Shown: positions 7,126-11,967 of the stretch, one piece after another | How positions within the stretch are numbered: the stretch's first letter is position 1 | How the letters are laid out: every line of letters starts with the position of its first letter | Assembly (NCBI GenBank): GCA_949746285.1 | Contig: CATJZH010000190.1 | Span: 1 to 11,967 of the forward strand | Direction of reading: 5' to 3' | Source: an uncultured Clostridia bacterium | GTDB lineage: Bacteria > Bacillota > Clostridia > TANB77 > CAG-508 | DNA: 11,967 bases | The notes under the pieces: model-generated | The model's input: the letters and a program-made list of their open reading frames with translations, nothing else | Told to the model about the DNA's origin: nothing | The model's database searches: none | Translations under genes and position numbers: made by a program

Positions 7126-7299
7126 TTATTTTTCATAATCATCTTGAGCTTTTACTTTCTCCTTTAATGCCTCTTTTTCTTTTTGTTCTTCTTTTTTTAC
7201 AACAGATTTCATATAATTAACAGCCTCATTAAAATTTGACTTATTTTTTCCATCTTTATATGCTTTTTCTACTTTACTTGCAAAATCACTTATTTCCAT
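7126..7299 (-). CDS. 57-aa charged helical microprotein, unknown function
   Basis: A small open frame: MEISDFASKVEKAYKDGK, then NKSNFNEAVNYMKSVVKK, then a strongly charged Lys/Glu helix ending DDYEK. The second half (about 33-57) is almost all E, K, Q, A and should form one helix or short coiled coil. No signal peptide or membrane segment is present. AAAGGAAG lies 11 bases before the ATG, a slightly long spacing. It starts 24 bases after the stop of the 294-aa coiled-coil gene in the same direction and probably shares its transcript. It is the last gene before the pheS promoter. I do not recognise the family. Codon use matches the neighbours and the frame is open throughout, so a real gene is likely. 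Confidence 0.65.
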   Translation of the reverse strand: MEISDFASKVEKAYKDGKNKSNFNEAVNYMKSVVKKEEQKEKEALKEKVKAQDDYEK

Positions 7300-7323
7300 T
7301 TACATTCAAACTTCCTTTCAAAG

Positions 7324-8208
7324 TTATCCTACCATACTTGATAATTCAGTATTTTTAAAATTCTCAATTCGTGAATTTAATGGCTCAATTATTGTTGTTT
7401 CAACTACTTTTGCTGTATTAAATCTACTAACAAAAAATCTTGTGATTTTTTTAAACATTCTTGGTTTACGTATAGTAGTAATCATCTCTTTGTTTCCAAC
7501 TTCCATTGCATTATAAATTGATTCTTTTTTTCTATCATTTATTCTATTTATTTCTGTATCTATCATAGATATTTCTTTTTCAACTTTACTAAGAAATTCT
7601 TTATTTTCATTTTTATCTTTAACTGTTTTGTCTATTTTATTTGAAAGTTGTTCTTCCAATTCAATAGCTACTTCTTGTTGATCTAAAAGATTAGTTATCA
7701 TTTTAGGATCAACTTCAGCATTATTACTTCTTTTAGTTTTAATTTTCTCTAAAACAGTTTTTATATTTTCTTTGACCGATTTTTTTACTTTATCATTTTC
7801 TTTTTGATTATTTCTTTTTACAATACTTTGGTTTAAATATTCTTCATTTATAATAGCACCTACAAGGCTTGCTTCTAATTCTACTTTTCTTAATATTAGT
7901 TGTTCTATTTTCCCATCATAAAATTTACTAAGTTCAATAAGTGCTTGTTCATATTTAGACAAAGTTTCTGAAACTAGTTTTTTAGTTACATCATAATTTT
8001 TAGAACCTTCTTTAAACTTAGGATTAATATTACATATTCCAACTTTTATAGAATTCATTTGAGCATTTACTTTTTCATCAATTGTATCTAATGATACTTT
8101 ATCTATATAAGCTCTGCTTACCATAGCATTAGCTTTTATTTTTCCTTCAGATTCATTATATAATTTAAGTAAATTCTTACATTTTTCGCCATCTGTTAAA
8201 TTTTCCAA
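7324..8208 (-). CDS. 294-aa cytosolic coiled-coil protein, unknown function, TTG start
   Basis: I do not recognise this family. The protein is lysine/glutamate-rich and helical. Residues 1-70 are mixed, with MENLTDGEKCKNLLKLYNESEG at the start. Residues about 75-235 are predicted long helices with heptad-like patterns (LIELSKFYDGKIEQLILRKVELEASL; EVAIELEEQLSNKIDKTV; ISMIDTEINRINDR), broken by Pro167 and polar links. A basic aromatic patch RKPRMFKKITRFFVSRF (247-263) precedes the C-terminal tail. There is no signal peptide, membrane helix, catalytic motif or zinc cluster. The start is TTG at 8208-8206, set by AGGAGG seven bases upstream. It lies in the middle of a probable five-gene operon, between two microprotein genes. 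A scaffold or membrane-edge binding role is possible from composition only. Confidence 0.8.
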   Translation of the reverse strand: MENLTDGEKCKNLLKLYNESEGKIKANAMVSRAYIDKVSLDTIDEKVNAQMNSIKVGICNINPKFKEGSKNYDVTKKLVSETLSKYEQALIELSKFYDGKIEQLILRKVELEASLVGAIINEEYLNQSIVKRNNQKENDKVKKSVKENIKTVLEKIKTKRSNNAEVDPKMITNLLDQQEVAIELEEQLSNKIDKTVKDKNENKEFLSKVEKEISMIDTEINRINDRKKESIYNAMEVGNKEMITTIRKPRMFKKITRFFVSRFNTAKVVETTIIEPLNSRIENFKNTELSSMVG

Positions 8209-8215
8209 AGTAAAT

Positions 8216-8221
8216 CCTCCT
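8216..8221 (-). promoter_or_regulatory. Shine-Dalgarno site for the TTG-started coiled-coil gene
   Basis: A perfect AGGAGG begins at the base right after the TAA of the 47-aa gene and is followed seven bases later by TTG. No in-frame ATG lies near it, so this site decides the TTG start and suggests coupled translation with the small gene. Confidence 0.8.
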
Positions 8222-8365
8222 TTAGTTTTTTATCATTTTCTTTGCTTCCTTAAAACTGTCTTTTTTATCTTCTTCAATAGTTTTTAATAATGCTTGCATT
8301 TCTTCTAAAGTCATATAATCTAAATTATATATTTTACTATCATATACTACTGTACCTAATTTCAT
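8222..8365 (-). CDS. 47-aa microprotein, unknown function
   Basis: Open frame with a strong start: AGGAGG (8376-8371), five bases, ATG at 8365. The sequence begins MKLGTVVYDSKIYNLDYM, a probable short beta hairpin, followed by a helix TLEEMQALLKTIEEDKKDSFKEAKKMIKN. No cysteine, signal peptide or membrane segment. It starts 15 bases after the stop of the 326-aa propeller gene, and its stop is followed at once by the Shine-Dalgarno site of the 294-aa gene, so it is embedded in the operon. I do not recognise the family. Its size and position would allow an adaptor or partner for the coiled-coil protein, but that is inference. Confidence 0.72.
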   Translation of the reverse strand: MKLGTVVYDSKIYNLDYMTLEEMQALLKTIEEDKKDSFKEAKKMIKN

Positions 8366-8380
8366 AAGAACCTCCTAAAA

Positions 8381-9361
8381 TTAATATTCAATAGCTTTTG
8401 ATTTTTTTCCGTTTTCCTTTACCCTATACATTTGATAAATTTGAGATTCGTCTTTACTATTGTCTAAATAATATATTACACCATTTGCAATATTTATCTT
8501 AGTTCTAGTAGCTTCTAGTGAAACTATTTCCTTAGATTTTTCACCTTTTAAATCACATTTACATATCTTCTTATTTATTTCATCATAATAATATATTTTT
8601 TTATTTGTTACATTATATATTTCATTATTAACAAAAGTAGCAACTACTTTTTTAGATGAACCATTTTTCTTCATTTTACACAAAGCATTTTCTGTTTCAT
8701 CATAAAAATATATCCATTTACCTAATATTTGAATATTTTTTATATTATAGTCAGTTGAAATATCTTTTTTGTCTGTACCATCTAATTTTACTGAATGCAA
8801 AAATCCTACATTATCTGTAAAATATATTAAATCTTTGTCTAAAACAAAATCCTGTACATTTGCTAACATTACTGTTGATTCTTCACTTGTTTCAAGTGAA
8901 AGTTTATATATTCCAATATTATCTTTATTTGATACATAATATACATATCCATCATCTATATAAAATTTACTTATAGATGTATATAGTGTTTTAATTTTAG
9001 TTAAATTTTCTCCATTTGTTTTTACAGAATTTAAATCTATTGTATTTGAACTTGAAATAGTTAAATAATAAATTGTATCATTTATTAAAGTCATTGAATA
9101 CGCTGTTTCTTCTGTTAAATTAGTTTCTTTATCTTTTTCAAATTTTACAATTCCTTTTTCAAATTTATTGTAATACACAGTATTTCCGTCTTCAATGGCT
9201 AATCCCATATTAGCATAGTTTCCAACAGAATACTCTGGTGAGAATAATTTTAAAATTAATTTTGCCATTCCAAAAATAATTAGAAATGCTATTATTGCTA
9301 ATACTATCAAAATAATTATGCGTCTTTTATTTAAATTTAATTTTCTTTTTTTATTTTCCAT
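8381..9361 (-). CDS. Membrane-anchored DUF5050-like beta-propeller protein
   Basis: 326 residues. A basic N-terminus (KKRKLNLNKRR) and one hydrophobic helix (about 14-37) make a signal anchor with the bulk outside the cell. The outer part is a run of repeats with a YY/YF strand and an acidic turn: DGNTVYYN (58-65), DTIYYLT (95-101), DGYVYYVS (137-144), DLIYFTD (177-183), KWIYFYD (215-221), KKIYYYD (254-260), GVIYYLD (294-300). The roughly 40-residue period and phrases such as VKLDGTDKKDIS are typical of the DUF5050 group of beta-propellers. The role is unknown; such domains usually bind ligands or partners rather than catalyse. GAGGAG lies nine bases before the ATG. It follows the 703-aa gene by 35 bases with no terminator between, so the two surface proteins are probably co-expressed. 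Confidence 0.85.
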   Translation of the reverse strand: MENKKRKLNLNKRRIIILIVLAIIAFLIIFGMAKLILKLFSPEYSVGNYANMGLAIEDGNTVYYNKFEKGIVKFEKDKETNLTEETAYSMTLINDTIYYLTISSSNTIDLNSVKTNGENLTKIKTLYTSISKFYIDDGYVYYVSNKDNIGIYKLSLETSEESTVMLANVQDFVLDKDLIYFTDNVGFLHSVKLDGTDKKDISTDYNIKNIQILGKWIYFYDETENALCKMKKNGSSKKVVATFVNNEIYNVTNKKIYYYDEINKKICKCDLKGEKSKEIVSLEATRTKINIANGVIYYLDNSKDESQIYQMYRVKENGKKSKAIEY

Positions 9362-9396
9362 ATAATTATTCTCCTCTTTAGAATTATTTAGTTTTA

Positions 9397-11508
9397 TTAA
9401 TCTTCTAATAGTTCAAAATTTGGAGTTATTCTAAATGTGTAAGTATCTACTACAATAACAGCAGCTTCTTCAGTTACTGTTGAAGAAACTTCATATCCTT
9501 CAATTTCTAGATTTTCTAGATTTTTAATTGTAAATTCTTCATTATTGCTTTGTGCTTCTCCCATCATTACTGAAACTCTATTAAATAAAGCATTTTTTGC
9601 TTCTTCTTTAGTTACATTACTAGACATATTGTTAAGATTATTTTGCTCAACAAATGATGTCCCTGTATTAGAATCTATTACTTTTAAACTATTTTGTTTT
9701 TCTGTATAAACTTCCATTATTCTTTGTGCGATTGCTGATATTAATGAAGTTCTATCTTCTTCTGATAAATCGTCTAAAAATGCACAATTATCATTATTTA
9801 AATCTTCTATTTCTGAAGTTAATTCAAAGTTTATATTATTTTCTACAATAATTTGACCTTCTCCATCATTAGATTTAATTCCTACAACAATATCATTTTT
9901 TATTGTTTTAGCATTTTTAGCTCCACTTGTTTTTATTTCAAAATCAATTTTTTCTTTTACTTCTTCTTTATTTATTACACTGTTTGTTATTTTTAAAGTG
10001 TTTCCTGCATCTTTTGATATTTTATTTAATGTTATAGAAACTCCATTCTTTTTCCCACTAACATCTGTTTTGTCTTCTTCTATAACATTATCTTCGGCAG
10101 AATATGTTACTACTGAATTTTTATTTGTATTATCCTCTAAATATGTTAATTGTATCGTATTGTTGTTTTCATCTTCTGAATCTTTAGTAAACTCAATATC
10201 TGCTGTATCTTTATTTGGTAATACTATACTAATTTTTTCTGTTGCATTTTCACTTACATAAACTGTTACTGTTATTCCTTCTCCCTGAGATTGTTTTATT
10301 GTCTCTATTTCTTTATCTATTTCTTTTTGTAATTCTTGAACTGTCATATCTGTTTTTCTAGCAAATACTAATGAAGTTACTATATTAGCTAATGTTTCAT
10401 TTTTAGCTAAAAGATTTGTATTTAATGAATTTCCTGATGTTGAACTACTATCTAGCATATCATCAGAACTAGAAAAAGAACTATCTAAATTGTTTGTAGA
10501 ATCATCATAATTTGAAGAACTATCTAAATCATTTGTAGAAGAATCATCATAATCTGAAAAACTATCTCCTTGTAAGTTACTCATATCATCTGTATAAAGA
10601 CTTTCTAAATCACTTGTATCTAATTCAAAACTTGAATTAAAGTTTTCTTCTTCTGGACTCATTATTTCATTTTTATCAGATGATTTCCCTGTAACAATTT
10701 TTCCTAATAATTCTTCATCATTTCTTAACATTGTTAATACTTCTACTAGATTATTATTATATTCTTCTTGTGATAAATTTAAAGAATATGAAATAACATC
10801 TATAGATGTATTATTTTTATTTATAACAAAATTGTCTTGTGAAACAAATTTGTCTTCTCCTATATTTTCAAAAAATTTAGAAACGTACTTTTTTAAATAC
10901 TCAGATTTTTCTTCTTCTGTAAATTCTATTTTTTCTGATTTCATAAAGTTTTCTAAATCTTCTTTATTAAACTCTATTCCAAAAACATCTTTCATTTTAT
11001 CATAACGAATACCTATAAATTTGTCTACAATTTCATCTGATGCTACTGCTATGGCATCTTCTGTTGTTTGCAGTTTTATTTTAAAAATTTCATTTCCAGA
11101 ATAATTTATTCCTAATTCATTATATGTTTTAGAATCTGTTACATTATTTTTATTTATTAAATTTAACTCTAAATTTCTAGGATCAATTCCATTTAATTCA
11201 TCACTTTCTTCTAGTCCTGAAACTGTAACTTTTGTTTCTGTTTCAGAGTTTTCATTTAACATTCTATTTCCTATTTCTGTATAAATATTGTTTTCTAAAA
11301 ATTTCTTTATATTGGTAGAAGAAATGCTATTTATAAATATTTCTTTTTTTGTAAGTGTTTTGTTTGTAAAGTAGAAATATGCACTAGCCATTCCTGCTAA
11401 CAACAAAATAAGTATTATAAATATTATTATAACACCTTTCTTTCCTTTTTTTCTTGTGTGAATATCATTATACCCAATAAAAATATCTTCTACATTTCCA
11501 TTTTTCAT
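9397..11508 (-). CDS. 703-aa membrane-anchored extracellular protein with Ser/Asp-rich repeat linker, unknown function
   Basis: I do not recognise a named family. A short cytoplasmic N-terminus ending in RKKGKKG is followed by one hydrophobic helix (about 25-47). No lipobox or cleavage motif is clear, so it is a type II single-span protein with a ~655-residue outer part. The outer part has an N-terminal domain (about 50-275), a low-complexity linker rich in Ser, Asp, Asn and Thr (about 285-365, with units like YDDSSTNDLDSS), and a C-terminal domain (about 366-703) rich in beta strands (GITVTVYVSENATEKISIVLPNK; GVSITLNKISKDAGNTLKITNS) and Asn. GAGGG lies seven bases before the ATG, after a good promoter. 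It is first in a probable five-gene operon and is separated from spoVG by a terminator. The linker probably spaces two folded domains across the cell wall. It could be part of an envelope complex with the DUF5050-like neighbour. Confidence 0.82.
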   Translation of the reverse strand: MKNGNVEDIFIGYNDIHTRKKGKKGVIIIFIILILLLAGMASAYFYFTNKTLTKKEIFINSISSTNIKKFLENNIYTEIGNRMLNENSETETKVTVSGLEESDELNGIDPRNLELNLINKNNVTDSKTYNELGINYSGNEIFKIKLQTTEDAIAVASDEIVDKFIGIRYDKMKDVFGIEFNKEDLENFMKSEKIEFTEEEKSEYLKKYVSKFFENIGEDKFVSQDNFVINKNNTSIDVISYSLNLSQEEYNNNLVEVLTMLRNDEELLGKIVTGKSSDKNEIMSPEEENFNSSFELDTSDLESLYTDDMSNLQGDSFSDYDDSSTNDLDSSSNYDDSTNNLDSSFSSSDDMLDSSSTSGNSLNTNLLAKNETLANIVTSLVFARKTDMTVQELQKEIDKEIETIKQSQGEGITVTVYVSENATEKISIVLPNKDTADIEFTKDSEDENNNTIQLTYLEDNTNKNSVVTYSAEDNVIEEDKTDVSGKKNGVSITLNKISKDAGNTLKITNSVINKEEVKEKIDFEIKTSGAKNAKTIKNDIVVGIKSNDGEGQIIVENNINFELTSEIEDLNNDNCAFLDDLSEEDRTSLISAIAQRIMEVYTEKQNSLKVIDSNTGTSFVEQNNLNNMSSNVTKEEAKNALFNRVSVMMGEAQSNNEEFTIKNLENLEIEGYEVSSTVTEEAAVIVVDTYTFRITPNFELLED
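10478..10558 (-). repeat. Tandem 39/42-bp coding repeat in the Ser/Asp-rich linker
   Basis: Two adjacent units, 10478-10516 (39 bp) and 10517-10558 (42 bp), share most positions and differ by one codon. They encode approximately SNYDDSTNNLDSS and SDYDDSSTNDLDSS in the 703-aa protein. A shorter, more diverged unit follows on the protein's C-terminal side (SSSDDMLDSS). Unit number may vary between strains by slippage or unequal recombination without breaking the frame. Confidence 0.75.
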
Positions 11509-11531
11509 TTTTAATCCCTCATTTCGAACAT

Positions 11532-11560
11532 ATTATACACGTAAATAAAAAAAATAACAA
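11532..11560 (-). promoter_or_regulatory. sigma-A promoter of the 703-aa gene operon
   Basis: Minus-strand -35 TTGTTA (11560-11555) and a perfect -10 TATAAT (11537-11532) with 17-base spacing that includes a run of eight T. It lies about 24 bases before the ATG, predicting a very short leader, and downstream of the spoVG terminator, so the operon has its own promoter. Confidence 0.75.
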
Positions 11561-11620
11561 TATTTATTTATATATTTTGTTTATTTTTTTATCTTTTTTA
11601 TGCTTCATAAAAACTTGTAC

Positions 11621-11653
11621 AAAAAAAGCGTTACTAAAATATGTAACGCTTTC
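11621..11653 (-). terminator. Intrinsic terminator of spoVG
   Basis: Minus-strand stem AAAGCGTTAC (11652-11643) pairs perfectly with GTAACGCTTT (11634-11625) across an 8-base loop and is followed by a T-run to 11621. It starts 17 bases after the spoVG stop. The A-tract on the 5' side could give weak termination on the other strand too. Confidence 0.88.
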
Positions 11654-11669
11654 TCAATTATATCTCAAA

Positions 11670-11960
11670 TTATTCTGCTGATTCGTCTGCTTCAGTTGTT
11701 GTTTCTTCTTCTGGAGCTTCATAAGCTTCTAAAATAGCTTTTTGAATTTTCTCTCTTGTTTCAGCATTAATTGGATGAGCTATATCTTTAAATTCTCCGT
11801 TTGGAGTTTTTTTACTAGGCATAGCTATGAATAATCCATTTTGACTTTCGATAACTTTGATATCGTGAATTACGAATTCACCGTCGAATGTTACAGAAGC
11901 TACTGCTTTCATTCTGTTTTCTAAATTTACTTTTCTTAAACGTACATCTGTTATTTGCAT
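11670..11960 (-). CDS. spoVG: Septation/sporulation regulator SpoVG
   Basis: Small site-specific DNA- and RNA-binding regulator conserved in Bacillota, known to affect sporulation, septation, capsule and virulence genes. 96 residues. The core MQITDVRLRKVNLENRMKAV, then ASVTFDGEFVIHDIKVIE, GLFIAMPSKKTPNGEFKDIAHPI and TREKIQKAILEAYE matches the family closely from residue 1, which fixes the start. The C-terminal tail (about 82-96, EAPEEETTTEADESAE) is acidic and disordered, as often seen in clostridial members. Only seven bases upstream lie in the window, so its ribosome binding site and promoter are not visible. It is followed by its own terminator, and the next gene has a separate promoter. 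spoVG alone does not prove that the organism sporulates, since non-sporulating Bacillota keep it. Confidence 0.97.
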   Translation of the reverse strand: MQITDVRLRKVNLENRMKAVASVTFDGEFVIHDIKVIESQNGLFIAMPSKKTPNGEFKDIAHPINAETREKIQKAILEAYEAPEEETTTEADESAE

Positions 11961-11967
11961 TGTTTTA

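Noticed and set aside
9998..10261. Plus-strand 87-codon open frame
   Set aside because: It is antisense to the 703-aa protein gene, which has a promoter, ribosome site and plausible domain structure.

Overview
The window is very AT-rich DNA from a low-GC Bacillota, most likely an uncultured or gut-type member of Clostridia. Evidence for this is a spoVG gene, a T-box leader in front of pheST, an AddA-type (not RecBCD) recombination nuclease, strong AGGAGG Shine-Dalgarno sites, one TTG start, and a near-absence of G+C at third codon positions. No tRNA, rRNA, CRISPR array, transposase or complete insertion sequence is visible.

Layout, left to right. (1) Bases 1-2494, minus strand: the N-terminal two thirds of addA, running off the left edge, with a textbook TTGACA-17-TATAAT promoter. 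(2) Bases 2495-3366: a small plus-strand gene for a helical DUF2383-like protein. It ends at a bidirectional terminator and is flanked by two 50-bp near-identical REP-like elements in inverted orientation. One copy abuts the addA -35 box and the other abuts the pheT stop codon. A decayed third copy and two extra hairpins lie beside the second. (3) Bases 3367-7122, minus strand: the phenylalanyl-tRNA synthetase operon pheS-pheT, with promoter and a complete T-box leader (TTC specifier, UGGU acceptor-binding motif, terminator). (4) Bases 7126-11560, minus strand: a probable five-gene operon. It encodes a 703-aa membrane-anchored extracellular protein, a 326-aa membrane-anchored DUF5050-like beta-propeller, a 47-aa microprotein, a 294-aa cytosolic coiled-coil protein with a TTG start, and a 57-aa charged helical microprotein. 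It has its own promoter and no visible terminator before the pheS promoter. (5) Bases 11621-11960, minus strand: spoVG with its own intrinsic terminator; its ribosome binding site lies off the right edge.

How they work together: the core genes (addA, pheST, spoVG) are ordinary housekeeping. The less ordinary parts are the uncharacterised five-gene unit between spoVG and pheS, which pairs two surface-exposed membrane proteins with cytosolic helical proteins, and the REP-like inverted pair around the DUF2383-like gene. No function can be assigned to the five-gene unit from sequence alone.
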